This document shows positions 1 to 7,938 of a stretch of 64,000 nucleotides of DNA, one piece after another. The DNA comes from DATFXM01 sp035315885 (GTDB lineage: Bacteria > Acidobacteriota > Blastocatellia > UBA7656): assembly GCA_035315885.1 (NCBI GenBank), contig DATFXM010000095.1:1-64000 (forward strand), given 5' to 3'. Below the pieces are notes generated by a model that saw only the letters and a list, made by a program, of their open reading frames with translations, did not search any database and had not been told where the DNA came from. The translations under genes were made by a program, and so were the position numbers. Positions within the stretch are counted from its first letter, which is position 1, and each line of letters starts with the position of its first letter.

Positions 1-2205
1 CTGAAAGTAGATCCGAAGAACCCGGACGTGGTCTACGACGCCAACATTGTCACGTGGAAATCGACCGATGGCGGACATACGTTTGCGGCCTTTCGCGGAG
101 CGCCGGGCGGCGACGACTACCATTCGCTGTGGATCGATCCCGAAAATCCCAGAGTCATTCTCATAGCGGGCGATCAGGGCGCGATCATCACCGTCAACGG
201 GGGTGAAAGCTGGAGTTCCTGGTACAACCAGCCTACGGCGCAGTTTTACCACGTCAGCACCGACAATCAATTTCCATACTGGGTCTACGGCGGCCAGCAG
301 GAGAGCGGTTCGGTAGGAATTGCAAGCAGGGGCAACGATGGGCAGATCACGTTTCGGGAGTGGCATCCGGTCGGCGCCGAAGAGTATGGCTACGTGGCGA
401 CCGACCCGTTGAATCCGAACATCATCTACGGCGGCAAGATCAGTCGATACGACAGGACTACGGGACAGGTGCAAAATATCTCGCCCGAAGCAGTGAGAAG
501 CGGCAAATACCGCTTTCTTCGGACTGCGCCCGTCCTCTTTTCGCCTCTTGATCCGAAGGTTCTCTACTTTGCCGGGAATGTACTGTTCAAGACTACTACC
601 GGAGGGTCCAGTTGGGAGACGATCAGTCCCGATCTGTCGAGGACCCAGACAGAGGTGCCGGAGAGCATCGGAGTCTTTCGAACGCCCGACCTCGCGAATA
701 TGGCGCGAAGAGGAGTCATCTACACCGTCGCTCCTTCTTACAAAGACATCAACATAATCTGGGCGGGCACCGACGATGGTCTGATTCATATTACGCGAGA
801 TGGCGGCAAGAACTGGGCTAACGTGACTCCTTCAGGTTTGACTTCGTGGAGCAAAGTATCGTTGATCGACGCCGGACACTTCGATGCGAACACCGCGTAT
901 GCGGCGGTGAACAGAATAAGACTTGATGATCAGCGTGCGCACATCTACCGAACGCACGACGGCGGCAAGACGTGGAAGGAAATCCCCCGAGGTCTGCCCG
1001 ACGAGCCGGTGAATGCGGTTCGCGAGGACCCGCAGCGACGGGGGCTGCTTTACTGCGGTACTGAACGAGCCGTTTACGTTTCGTTCAACGATGGTGACGA
1101 CTGGCAATCGCTGAGGTTGAATCTGCCCGCAAGCTCCATCCGGGATCTTGTGATCAAAGACGACGATCTGGTGGTTGGGACTCACGGACGCTCCTTCTGG
1201 ATTCTGGATGACCTGACGCCTCTCCGTCAGATCTCGTCTCAGGTAGCCGCATCGGAAGCGTTCCTGTTCAAACCACAGGTGGCGATGCGAGTGCGCTGGA
1301 ACCTGAACCCTGATACTCCTCTTCCCCCCGAAGAACCGGCAGGAAAGAATCCGCCGGACGGGGCGATCATCAACTACTACCTTCGCGGCAAAGCCTCCGG
1401 TCCGGTGGTGATCGAGATTGTCGATTCGGCAAACCGGCTTGTGAGGCGGTTTTCAAGCGATGACAAACCGGAATCAATCGAAGAGACCGGCAAACGAGTT
1501 AACATCCCCACCTACTGGATACGTCCCGATCAGGTTCCGTCGACCGGGGCGGGAATGCAGAGGTTTGTGTGGGACCTTCACTATGCGCCCTGTGACTGGC
1601 TTCCGCCACAATACCCGATTTCGGCGATTTACGGGGACACATGGCGCGAGCCGCGAGGGCCTTGGGCATTGCCGGGCAATTACACGATAAAACTCACGGT
1701 CAACGGTCGTACTTACACGCAGAACCTGTCACTCAAGATGGATCCGCGGGTTAAGACACCTGCACAAGGTCTTGCCCAGCAGCACGAAATCGCCATGAAG
1801 TGCTACGAGGGATTGAGTCAAATTCGCGACGAGTCGAGTTCATTGCGGAAACTTCGTTCTCAGCTCAAGAGCTTGAGCGAGCGCCTGAAGACCGGAGCGC
1901 TCGCGGATGCGATTGCGGCCGTCGACAAGAAAGCCGCGGCGTTAGAAGGCTCCGGCGGAGGACGTTTTGGGCGAGGAAGCGGCGGCGGTCAGCCTACGCT
2001 GAACCGCGTACAGGGGGATTTACTGGGGTTAATGGAGGTGGTCGAGGGTTGCGACGCTGCGCCTACGACGCAGGCAAGGGCAGCGATGGTTGACCTTCAG
2101 AGGGACCTGAGTGCCGTGGTTGCAAGCTGGCAGGAGGTTAAGGATCGGGATGTGAAATCATTGAATGACCAGCTCCGCTCAGCGGGCCTCCCGATTGTGG
2201 AATGA
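1..2205 (+). CDS. BNR/VPS10-type beta-propeller protein, 3' part
   Basis: The frame is open from the first base, so the 5' end lies outside the window; 734 codons remain. The visible part begins with sialidase/VPS10-like propeller repeats (STDGGHTF, TTGGSSWETI, RDGGKNWANV, HDGGKTWKEI), i.e. the Asp-box pattern S/T-x-D-G-G-x-T/S-W repeated through about residue 400. A beta-sandwich region follows (VVIEIVDSANRLVRRF, YTIKLTVNGRTYTQNL), then a helical C-terminal tail with a short Gly/Arg-rich linker (GSGGGRFGRGSGGGQ). This architecture is common in exported acidobacterial 'glycosyl hydrolase, BNR repeat' proteins. Enzymatic activity cannot be inferred from the visible part; a role in binding or cleaving extracellular polymers is only likely. 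The stop TGA lies a few bases before the first GACGCGG palindrome. Confidence 0.85.
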   Translation: MKVDPKNPDVVYDANIVTWKSTDGGHTFAAFRGAPGGDDYHSLWIDPENPRVILIAGDQGAIITVNGGESWSSWYNQPTAQFYHVSTDNQFPYWVYGGQQESGSVGIASRGNDGQITFREWHPVGAEEYGYVATDPLNPNIIYGGKISRYDRTTGQVQNISPEAVRSGKYRFLRTAPVLFSPLDPKVLYFAGNVLFKTTTGGSSWETISPDLSRTQTEVPESIGVFRTPDLANMARRGVIYTVAPSYKDINIIWAGTDDGLIHITRDGGKNWANVTPSGLTSWSKVSLIDAGHFDANTAYAAVNRIRLDDQRAHIYRTHDGGKTWKEIPRGLPDEPVNAVREDPQRRGLLYCGTERAVYVSFNDGDDWQSLRLNLPASSIRDLVIKDDDLVVGTHGRSFWILDDLTPLRQISSQVAASEAFLFKPQVAMRVRWNLNPDTPLPPEEPAGKNPPDGAIINYYLRGKASGPVVIEIVDSANRLVRRFSSDDKPESIEETGKRVNIPTYWIRPDQVPSTGAGMQRFVWDLHYAPCDWLPPQYPISAIYGDTWREPRGPWALPGNYTIKLTVNGRTYTQNLSLKMDPRVKTPAQGLAQQHEIAMKCYEGLSQIRDESSSLRKLRSQLKSLSERLKTGALADAIAAVDKKAAALEGSGGGRFGRGSGGGQPTLNRVQGDLLGLMEVVEGCDAAPTTQARAAMVDLQRDLSAVVASWQEVKDRDVKSLNDQLRSAGLPIVE

Positions 2206-2389
2206 TGCGAGGAGGCGAAGGGGCGACGCGGGGACGCGGGGAGGAAAGACGCGGGGAAGGGCGAAGGGGCAATCGGGCAAAGAGCGAATGGGCGAAGTTG
2301 CAGTCTCAAAGAGCACCGCGCGTCTCCGCGTCCCTCCTCCCCGCGTCCCCACGTCGCCCCTTCACCCATTCGCTCCCTCACCTCTTCAT
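2206..2389. repeat. GACGCGG-type intergenic palindrome, copy 1
   Basis: Two long inverted arms face each other. The left arm runs GGCGAAGGGGCGACGCGGGG and on; the right arm (about 2328-2385) reads the same on the minus strand, with few mismatches. The centre carries further GGGCGAA words. On the minus strand the right arm begins GGTGAGGGAGCGAATGGG, and its TGA is the stop codon of the cytochrome c gene. It sits between two convergent genes and could fold into a long hairpin that acts as a two-way terminator; that role is inference. Confidence 0.8.
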
Positions 2390-2890
2390 CGTTTCGATAT
2401 ACCTCACGACGTTGCCGATGTCCTGGTCAGAGAGCAGATTTCGCCAGGCAGGCATCGAAGTGTTTCGGATCCCATGTTTCACGATCCAAAACATCTCTGC
2501 CTCGCTGTACCCCGATCCGCGGCCGGGCAATTGAGGTGCGGGCGGATAGAAAGATGCGCCTAACACACTCGGTCGTCCATTTGTGTGCCCGTGACACTGG
2601 GCACACATCTCCTTGTAAACCTCTTCGCCGGAGTCAGCATCGCCTGTCAGCCCGTCGAACACCCCACCTGTCGCAGTCTCCGACGTCTCCACGGGAACTG
2701 CCTGCTGAGAAGCATTGCGGGCGACCGACGCTCGCACAATCATTGGCAGAAGCTTCTGTTCAAGTACCGAAGGGTAAGTGTCGGCGTTCACCGGGATCAA
2801 CCCGAGTCTCATCGTGCCAAGTGCAACCAGCGAAGATCCGATCAACAAGACTCCGACGATCAGAAATACTTTAAAAGCGATTCGTCGCAT
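2378..2890 (-). CDS. membrane-anchored c-type cytochrome (mono-haem)
   Basis: A 170-residue protein with an N-terminal membrane segment (residues 5-25, FKVFLIVGVLLIGSSLVAL) and one class I haem site, CAQCH, at about residues 96-100. A distal Met in NTSMPAWRNLLS probably supplies the sixth ligand. The fold and length fit a cytochrome c (cytochrome_CBB3/C type) held in the inner membrane and facing the periplasm. I chose the ATG at 2890 because AAGGAAAGG precedes it; an ATG at 2950 would add residues encoded by a CCTCATC-like repeat. It is the last gene of a leftward run with a CuA-like cupredoxin and a metallophosphoesterase, which suggests a small periplasmic electron-transfer set. Its stop codon lies in the arm of a palindromic repeat. 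Confidence 0.88.
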   Translation of the reverse strand: MRRIAFKVFLIVGVLLIGSSLVALGTMRLGLIPVNADTYPSVLEQKLLPMIVRASVARNASQQAVPVETSETATGGVFDGLTGDADSGEEVYKEMCAQCHGHTNGRPSVLGASFYPPAPQLPGRGSGYSEAEMFWIVKHGIRNTSMPAWRNLLSDQDIGNVVRYIETMKR

Positions 2891-2945
2891 TCCTTTCCTT
2901 TGACCTCCCATGTCCCTCATCACCTCATCCCCTCTCGCCTTCGAT
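2891..2945. repeat. CCTCATC-type word repeat
   Basis: The plus strand carries repeated CCTCATC/ACCTCATCCCCTC words between the cytochrome c and cupredoxin genes. The same words occur at 10578-10635. It supplies the purine-rich strand just upstream of the cytochrome start. Confidence 0.5.
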
Positions 2946-2951
2946 TCCATT

Positions 2952-3317
2952 TCACTCGGTGACCGTCAACACGCCCGACATATCTTCGTGCCCACTGCCG
3001 CAGAACACATCGCAAGCAAAAGTAAACTTGCCTGCTTTATCAGGTGTCAGACGCACTCGCGTGACTGCGCCCGGTTTCAAGTCCTGTCGCACCTTGAAGT
3101 CCGCGAGGCTGAAACCGTGCTTTACGTCTTCAGCTTGGATTTCAAGGATGAGCGGCTCGCCTTTCTTCGCGGTGATTTCAGCGGGCGAGAACTCGAACTT
3201 CTTCGCCGTCACGTGCACTACCAGTTCGGTGGCGCCTTTAGTTCGCGTGGCAATCACGCATAAGAGCGCCGTCAGCGTCAGAGAGCAAATTGCTATGATC
3301 CACCATCTGTTCGACAT
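2952..3317 (-). CDS. CuA-type cupredoxin (COX2-like soluble domain)
   Basis: A 121-residue protein with an N-terminal membrane or signal segment (WIIAICSLTLTALLCVIA) followed by a cupredoxin domain. The copper site is easily read: His67 in VKHGFS, then C102-x3-C106-x3-H110-x2-M113 in CDVFCGSGHEDM. This is the binuclear CuA loop pattern of cytochrome oxidase subunit II and nitrous oxide reductase. The usual two transmembrane helices of COX2 are missing, so it is a stand-alone periplasmic copper protein. The start at 3317 keeps AAGGA at a usable distance; an ATG at 3329 would leave no spacer. With the next-door cytochrome c it could pass electrons to or from a partner oxidase, which is inference. 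Confidence 0.87.
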   Translation of the reverse strand: MSNRWWIIAICSLTLTALLCVIATRTKGATELVVHVTAKKFEFSPAEITAKKGEPLILEIQAEDVKHGFSLADFKVRQDLKPGAVTRVRLTPDKAGKFTFACDVFCGSGHEDMSGVLTVTE

Positions 3318-3344
3318 TTTTTCATTCATCCTTCTTTGTTGAAT

Positions 3345-4241
3345 TCAAGACTTCGAGATTCCAATCTCTTTTAAGTCGTAGCGCGTGTTGCGGACTTCCG
3401 CTTCGACGTCTCGGAAACCGAGCCCGCGATACGGTGCCGCCGAATCCCACGCGACCGGTGCGCGCTTTGGAACAGAGCCCGGTGCGGGCAATGGGAACAT
3501 CAGCGACTTAGCCGCGTGGTGTTCGATATGTGCGGTCTTGAAGTGATGTTCCTGGTGAATGTGACCGTAGAATACCGTCACGTGTTGGAACGGCAGTAGC
3601 TGGTTGATGACATTAGTACCGTCTGGAGTGGTCCAGTCCCACTGAGGATACAGATCGAACAAAGGCCGGTGGGTCAGGACTACGATCGGATGGTCGTGTT
3701 TAAACTTCTTCAGATCTGATTGCAGCCAGGACACCTGCGAGTCGCCGATGATTCCCTGAGGATCCGAGACATTGTCCAGGACTACAAAGTGAACACCTTT
3801 GTGATCGAAGGTGTAGGTCAGCTTGCCAAAGAACTGTTGAAACGCTTCGCCGCGATCGAGAGACGCGTCGTGCTCTCCGGCCATGAAATAAGTTCTTGGC
3901 GCCTTCAGCTGGCCGACAATATCTTTGAACTGAGCCATGCGGTCGCGTCGCGTTTGTGCGTTGTCTGTGGTGTGCGTGAGGTCTCCGGTGAAGACCACGA
4001 AGTCCGGCTGCTGGTCGAGGCCGTTCACTGCGGCCACCGCTTTCTTCAAAGTTCCCTGCGAATCCGGATTGATTGACGGCCCGTCGAAGCCCCAATGCGT
4101 GTCCGACAACTGGACGAAGTAGAAGTCTTCCGAGCGACTGCCCAAAGACGACGCTAGCGCGCCTCGCCTCAGCGACGACGCGAAAACAACACCGCCGACC
4201 CCTGCCAGCGTTATGAACTCTCGTCTGTTCATGCTATTCAT
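3345..4241 (-). CDS. Tat-exported calcineurin-like metallophosphoesterase
   Basis: A 298-residue protein that starts with a twin-arginine type signal (MNRREFITLAGVGGVVFASS), so it is probably exported folded. The catalytic core shows the metallophosphoesterase motifs in order: QLSDTHWG (D-x-H), VFTGDLTH (G-D), GEHDAS (in place of GNHD), VVLTHRP and FYGHIHQEHH (G-H-x-H). These residues bind a di-metal centre. GEHD instead of GNHD is a small departure from the family consensus. Substrate unknown. ATGs at 4241 and 4232 are both served by GGAGGAA. It is first in a leftward operon with the cupredoxin and cytochrome c, and is divergent from the ECF sigma gene. Confidence 0.88.
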   Translation of the reverse strand: MNSMNRREFITLAGVGGVVFASSLRRGALASSLGSRSEDFYFVQLSDTHWGFDGPSINPDSQGTLKKAVAAVNGLDQQPDFVVFTGDLTHTTDNAQTRRDRMAQFKDIVGQLKAPRTYFMAGEHDASLDRGEAFQQFFGKLTYTFDHKGVHFVVLDNVSDPQGIIGDSQVSWLQSDLKKFKHDHPIVVLTHRPLFDLYPQWDWTTPDGTNVINQLLPFQHVTVFYGHIHQEHHFKTAHIEHHAAKSLMFPLPAPGSVPKRAPVAWDSAAPYRGLGFRDVEAEVRNTRYDLKEIGISKS

Positions 4242-4330
4242 TTCCTCCGTCGATATTTCTTATGTCTGACAACACCCAATACCCGCTTTTTAGAGTTAAT
4301 ATTCCCGTGTTGATTTTTTGAAGGCGGACG

Positions 4331-4357
4331 GGAATAAATTAGCTAACGAGCCGGTCT
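4331..4357 (+). promoter_or_regulatory. possible ECF-type promoter of the sigma gene
   Basis: GGAATA and CGGTCT are separated by 15 bases. This resembles the GGAAC / GTC pattern used by many ECF sigma factors. It would place the start of transcription within a few bases of the TTG at 4365, giving an autoregulated, nearly leaderless mRNA. This rests on pattern alone. Confidence 0.3.
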
Positions 4358-4364
4358 TAGTTTC

Positions 4365-4922
4365 TTGAGCAAGGCTCGTACGACGAGAACGGTGGTCGTG
4401 AGAGACCGGAACAAACGCGAGAGATTCGAAGAGGCGATACTTCCCCACCTCGGCGCGGCTTATAACCTTGCTCAGTGGCTTACTCGCAACCCGCAAGATG
4501 CGGAGGATGTCGTTCAGGAGGCATATCTGCGCGCATTCAGGTTTTTCGATGGCTTTCACGGAGGTGACGGGCGCGGATGGCTGCTCACCATCGTAAGAAA
4601 CACCTTCTACACCTGGCTTGGCCGAAACCGTCCGAATGAGGTTCAACAGTTGGACGATCGAGCGGAACAGTTGGAGAGCCGACAACCCAGTCCCGAAGAA
4701 GAGACCGTACGACTGTCCGACACTCAACGGCTGGAGCGCGCGCTGGATGAGCTGCCTGCCGAGTACCGCGAGGTTGTGATACTTCGCGAGCTTGAGGGGA
4801 TGTCTTACAAAGAAATCTCAGAGATTGTAGACATCCCGCTTGGAACGGTTATGTCTCGGCTGGCGCGTGCTCGCAAACGGCTCACGCGATCTCTGACCGA
4901 TGTTTGCGCGGAGACGAAATGA
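4365..4922 (+). CDS. ECF-type RNA polymerase sigma factor
   Basis: About 185 residues with sigma region 2 (HLGAAYNLAQWLTRNPQDA, EDVVQEAYLRAFRFFDGF, GWLLTIVRNTFYTWLGR) and region 4 (LPAEYREVVILRELEGMSY, KEISEIVDIPLGTVMSRLAR). The length and two-domain layout are typical of group IV sigma factors. The start is uncertain: TTG at 4365 has no clear Shine-Dalgarno, and a GTG a little downstream (VRDRNKRERF) is possible. Its stop overlaps the anti-sigma start in an ATGA, the usual sigma/anti-sigma arrangement. It is divergent from the metallophosphoesterase-cupredoxin-cytochrome operon across 120 bases, so that operon is a natural candidate target. Confidence 0.93.
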   Translation: MSKARTTRTVVVRDRNKRERFEEAILPHLGAAYNLAQWLTRNPQDAEDVVQEAYLRAFRFFDGFHGGDGRGWLLTIVRNTFYTWLGRNRPNEVQQLDDRAEQLESRQPSPEEETVRLSDTQRLERALDELPAEYREVVILRELEGMSYKEISEIVDIPLGTVMSRLARARKRLTRSLTDVCAETK

Positions 4923-5662
4923 ACTGCGAAGAGATGCAGGATCTGATGCATGCTTATGTAGATCGCGAGCTCGATCTGATACGAAGCCTCGAGCTCGAGC
5001 ATCACCTCGGCGACTGCGACGCGTGTTCTGAAGAGCTCGCGGGCATCCGGCGATTGCGATCTCAAATCGGTTTCCTGTATCAGATGCCGCAGCCCTCGTT
5101 GGAGCGGCGTGTGAGGTCCGCGGTTCGAAAAGCCGACCGCAGCTCGCAGCCTGGCTGGTTTTCCGTCCGTGCCCTTGCCGTTGCCGCGGCGGCGTTGTTT
5201 GTGGCGGTTATCGGATTAGGCGTCCTGCGATTTACGACCGCGTCGCGAGCCAACGACGTCTTGGCGAGCGAAGTAGTAGCGAGCCACGTCAGGTCGATGA
5301 TGGCGGATCATCTCACCGATGTCTCGTCATCGGACCAGCACACGGTAAAGCCTTGGTTTGGAGGCAAGCTGGACTTTTCGCCGGTGGTATCGGATTTCGC
5401 GAACGAGGGCTTCCCCCTGGTTGGTGGAAGGCTCGATTACCTGGACGGCAGACCGGTGGCGGCGCTTGTGTACAAGCGTCGTCAGCACTATATCAATCTG
5501 TTTGTTTGGCCTTCGAGTGCCGAATCCGAGTCAGCCGATCATCGGTCGCGACAGGGCTTCAATGTTGTTCATTGGGGCAGCTCCGGAATGTCCTGGTGGG
5601 CGGTTTCGGATCTGAACGAATCGGAGCTGCAGCAGTTCGCCGATTTAGCAAAGGGAGAGTAG
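4919..5662 (+). CDS. zinc-finger anti-sigma factor (membrane)
   Basis: A 247-residue protein. The N-terminal zf-HC2/ZAS domain is clear: MNCEEMQDLMHAYVDRELD, then H-x3-C-x2-C (HHLGDCDAC). A single transmembrane helix (ALAVAAAALFVAVIGLGVL, about residues 83-105) follows, then a roughly 140-residue periplasmic domain ending near KGE. It should bind and hold the upstream ECF factor; zinc or redox release is known for the family but not shown here. The start at 4919 overlaps the sigma stop (ATGA). The TAG stop is the first word of a GACGCGG palindrome (TAGGGCGAAGG). Confidence 0.9.
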   Translation: MNCEEMQDLMHAYVDRELDLIRSLELEHHLGDCDACSEELAGIRRLRSQIGFLYQMPQPSLERRVRSAVRKADRSSQPGWFSVRALAVAAAALFVAVIGLGVLRFTTASRANDVLASEVVASHVRSMMADHLTDVSSSDQHTVKPWFGGKLDFSPVVSDFANEGFPLVGGRLDYLDGRPVAALVYKRRQHYINLFVWPSSAESESADHRSRQGFNVVHWGSSGMSWWAVSDLNESELQQFADLAKGE

Positions 5663-5822
5663 GGCGAAGGGGATTCGGAGAGGAGAGACGCAGGGAAACC
5701 GCAGAGCAGGATGTTAGCCGCAATCAGAGGAGTCATCTTAGCGACCGCGCGTCTCCGCGTCCCTCCTCCCCGCGTCGCCCCTTCCCCCCTTCGCGCTCCC
5801 CTCATCCCCACTCAGAACTTTC
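5663..5822. repeat. GACGCGG-type intergenic palindrome, copy 2
   Basis: The left arm (GGGCGAAGGGGATTCGGAGA, then GGAGAGACGC) and the right arm (about 5745-5812, CGCGTCTCCGCGTCCCTCC, then CCCCGCGTCGCCCCTTC) are inverted copies around a non-repeated centre of about 50 bases. It lies between the anti-sigma and Sir2 genes, which run the same way, so it is not limited to convergent gene ends. Confidence 0.78.
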
Positions 5823-5867
5823 CTCTTCCCCTGCTTTGCGCTAAACATGAGGTTGCGGAGGCAAACA

Positions 5868-6638
5868 ATGTCGCGCGAATCCAGTAAACAAGCGGATGTG
5901 ATCGGCGAACTGAAGACACTCTTGGACGCAAGCAAGCGCGCCGTCGTGTTTACCGGCGCCGGGATAAGCACTGAATCAGGCATCCCCGACTTTCGAAGTC
6001 CCGGAGGGTTCTGGTCAAACCACCAGCCCATTGACTTCAATGACTACCTCAACGATGAAGAAATGCGACGCGAATCGTGGCGCAGGAAGCTCGCATTCGA
6101 AGAGGAATTTCGAGCGGTTCAACCAAACAGAGGACATCGCGCCATCGCCAGCCTTGTCTCGCAAGACAAAGTGAACTGCGTCATCACCCAGAACATCGAT
6201 GGACTTCATCAGCGTGCCGGCGTCCCCGCTGAAAAAGTGATCGAGCTGCACGGCAACGGTACCTACTGCATTTGTCTCGACTGCCGAAAGAGGTACGAGC
6301 TCGAACTTGTTCTGAATATTTTCAGAAATGGCGAAGAGCTTCCAATGTGCGACGACTGCGGCGGGATATTGAAGACCGGTACAATATCCTTCGGTCAGCC
6401 CATGCCCGCCGATGCGATGGTCCGCGCACAAAACGAAAGTGAGCGCGCGGATTTGTTTCTGGCTATAGGCTCTTCGTTGGTAGTCTATCCGGCGGCGGCA
6501 TTCCCAGCGCGCGCCAAGTTGTTTGGAGCGAAGCTGGTAATAATCAATCGAGACGCGACCGAATTGGATTATCTCGCTGACCTGATTGTAAACGACGAAA
6601 TTGGGCCGACGCTCGGTGCGCTCACCGGGGAGAGTTAG
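5868..6638 (+). CDS. Sir2-family NAD-dependent protein deacylase
   Basis: A 256-residue sirtuin. The NAD-binding signature GAGISTESGIPDFR is at about residues 30-43, followed by TQNIDGLHQRAG (108-117) and the catalytic His in ELHGN (about 128). The structural zinc is bound by two Cys pairs, C-L-D-C and C-D-D-C (about 136-164). FGQPMP and GSSLVVYPAA close the Rossmann core. It removes acyl groups from lysines using NAD+. The start at 5868 has GGAGG six bases upstream; an ATG at 5847 in the leader has no such support. The closely spaced JAMM and MoaD-MoaE genes downstream may share its transcript. Confidence 0.95.
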   Translation: MSRESSKQADVIGELKTLLDASKRAVVFTGAGISTESGIPDFRSPGGFWSNHQPIDFNDYLNDEEMRRESWRRKLAFEEEFRAVQPNRGHRAIASLVSQDKVNCVITQNIDGLHQRAGVPAEKVIELHGNGTYCICLDCRKRYELELVLNIFRNGEELPMCDDCGGILKTGTISFGQPMPADAMVRAQNESERADLFLAIGSSLVVYPAAAFPARAKLFGAKLVIINRDATELDYLADLIVNDEIGPTLGALTGES

Positions 6639-6650
6639 AAGGTCGATCTC

Positions 6651-7097
6651 GTGGGCTATAGTATGGATACGGGGCCAGGAATGGAATCGGTGCGGATCAC
6701 CGCCGCGGTTCGAACTGCGATGGAGCGTGAGGCCATCACATGGCGGCCGTCCGAATGCTGCGGGCTTCTGAGCGGCGAGGACAGCGTCATTACCGATATT
6801 CACCCGTTGCGTAACGATGCTCAAACACCGGAGACCCGTTATTCGGCGGCTCCGGAAGACCTGTTCGCCGCGACTCGCAAGATTCGCGAAAGCGGGCACA
6901 AGATGCTCGGAATCTATCACTCGCACCCGCGTACCGCGCCGTATCCATCGCCGTCGGATGTTGAGATGGCGTTTTATCCGGAGGCGGTTTACTTCATCGT
7001 GGCGCTGGAGCCTCGAGTTGAGCTGAGAGCGTATCGCATTCGAGATTCGAAGATTCAGGACCTGACGCTCGAGGTCGACGTCTGGGTTGGAGAATGA
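6651..7097 (+). CDS. JAMM/MPN+ metalloprotease (Mec-like)
   Basis: A 148-residue single-domain JAMM protein. The active site is complete: Glu36 in PSECCGLLSGE, and H90-x-H92-x10-D103 in HSHPRTAPYPSPSDV. This layout matches the prokaryotic Mec-type proteases that cut after the Gly-Gly of ubiquitin-like sulfur carriers (Mec acting on CysO is the known precedent). The next gene starts 16 bases after its stop and encodes a MoaD-MoaE fusion whose MoaD Gly-Gly is internal, so that protein is the obvious substrate. A GTG start at 6651 is assumed (AAGG eight bases upstream); ATGs at 6663 and 6681 are alternatives and keep the whole domain. Confidence 0.9.
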   Translation: MGYSMDTGPGMESVRITAAVRTAMEREAITWRPSECCGLLSGEDSVITDIHPLRNDAQTPETRYSAAPEDLFAATRKIRESGHKMLGIYHSHPRTAPYPSPSDVEMAFYPEAVYFIVALEPRVELRAYRIRDSKIQDLTLEVDVWVGE

Positions 7098-7113
7098 GTG
7101 CGGAGCAAAATCT

Positions 7114-7818
7114 GTGACTGACGATCGAATCAAAGTGACGGTGTTGTTGTTCGGGCAAGCTCGCGAGTGGGTAGGCGCATCCAGCGTCGAATTGGAGTTG
7201 CCACCGGCTACTGCGGTTGCGAGCGCGTTTGATGAATTGAAGAGAATGCACCCGAAAATGGCGGGGCTCGAAAGGAGTGTTCTGTTCGCGGTCAACGAAG
7301 AATATGTCAGCCGGGACTACGAGCTCGCGAGTGGAGATCAGCTTGCGGTGCTGCCGCCGGTCAGCGGTGGATCGTCAAGCGAGGTCTCGACCAAGGATGG
7401 CGACTTCTTTGCGATCACGCACGAGCCTCTGGACATCGTAGGGTTGCGGAAGCGTTTGCTTGAGGGCTCGTCAGGCGCAGTTGTTGTTTTCGATGGCGTG
7501 GCCCGCAACAACACTAAAGGTCGAGTGACCCGATTTCTCGAGTACGAGGGCTATTCATCAATGGCTTTGCGTACGATGGAGCAGATTGCGGGTGAGGTTC
7601 GCGAGAAGTGGGCTATCAATCGAATAGGAATCATTCACCGTCTCGGGCGGGTTGAGATTACCGAATCGAGTGTGGTGATTGTTGTGACGTCTGCCCATCG
7701 AGGAATTGCATTCGAGGCATGCCGGTATGCGATCGATCGATTGAAGAAGATAGTACCGATCTGGAAGAAGGAATTCTTCGAAGACGGCGAAGTCTGGGTG
7801 GAAGGTGAGGGGAGATGA
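7114..7818 (+). CDS. MoaD-MoaE fusion (molybdopterin synthase)
   Basis: About 234 residues. Residues 6-86 are a MoaD/ThiS ubiquitin-like domain (KVTVLLFGQAREWVGA ... LAVLPPVSGG). Residues about 97-230 are a MoaE domain (FFAITHEPLDI, GAVVVFDGVARNNTKGR, SAHRGIAFEACRYAIDRLKK, VPIWKKEFFEDGEVWV). Molybdopterin synthase is normally MoaD2-MoaE2; MoaD must end in a free Gly-Gly to be adenylated and thiocarboxylated. Here Gly85-Gly86 is followed by a linker and MoaE, so cleavage would be needed, and the preceding JAMM gene could do it. GTG 7114 is chosen because GGAG lies eight bases upstream. The TGA stop lies in the arm of the next palindrome. Confidence 0.92.
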   Translation: MTDDRIKVTVLLFGQAREWVGASSVELELPPATAVASAFDELKRMHPKMAGLERSVLFAVNEEYVSRDYELASGDQLAVLPPVSGGSSSEVSTKDGDFFAITHEPLDIVGLRKRLLEGSSGAVVVFDGVARNNTKGRVTRFLEYEGYSSMALRTMEQIAGEVREKWAINRIGIIHRLGRVEITESSVVIVVTSAHRGIAFEACRYAIDRLKKIVPIWKKEFFEDGEVWVEGEGR

Positions 7819-7938
7819 GGGAGCGAAGGGACAAAGGCGGGAGGAGAGACGCGGTGACGAATCCCTCGGATCGTGGTTCCCGCATCTCTCCTCCTGGGGT
7901 CACCGCGTCGCCTCTTCGCCCCTTCGCTCCCTACTCAT
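7805..7938. repeat. GACGCGG-type intergenic palindrome, copy 3
   Basis: The left arm begins GATGAGGGAGCGAAGGG and its TGA ends the MoaD-MoaE gene. The right arm read on the minus strand begins GAGTAGGGAGCGAAGGGG and its TAG ends the ADOP permease gene. The element therefore lies flush between two convergent stop codons and provides both. The arms then run through GGAGGAGAGACGCGG and its complement. Confidence 0.82.

Noticed and set aside
2165..2563. Open frames running through GACGCGG palindromes (here and at other copies)
   Set aside because: They are low-complexity Arg/Gly/Ser/Pro frames made by repeat DNA, with no ribosome site or domain.
6015..7295. Long minus-strand frame over the Sir2 and JAMM genes
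   Set aside because: It is antisense to genes with clear catalytic motifs and has no domain marks itself.
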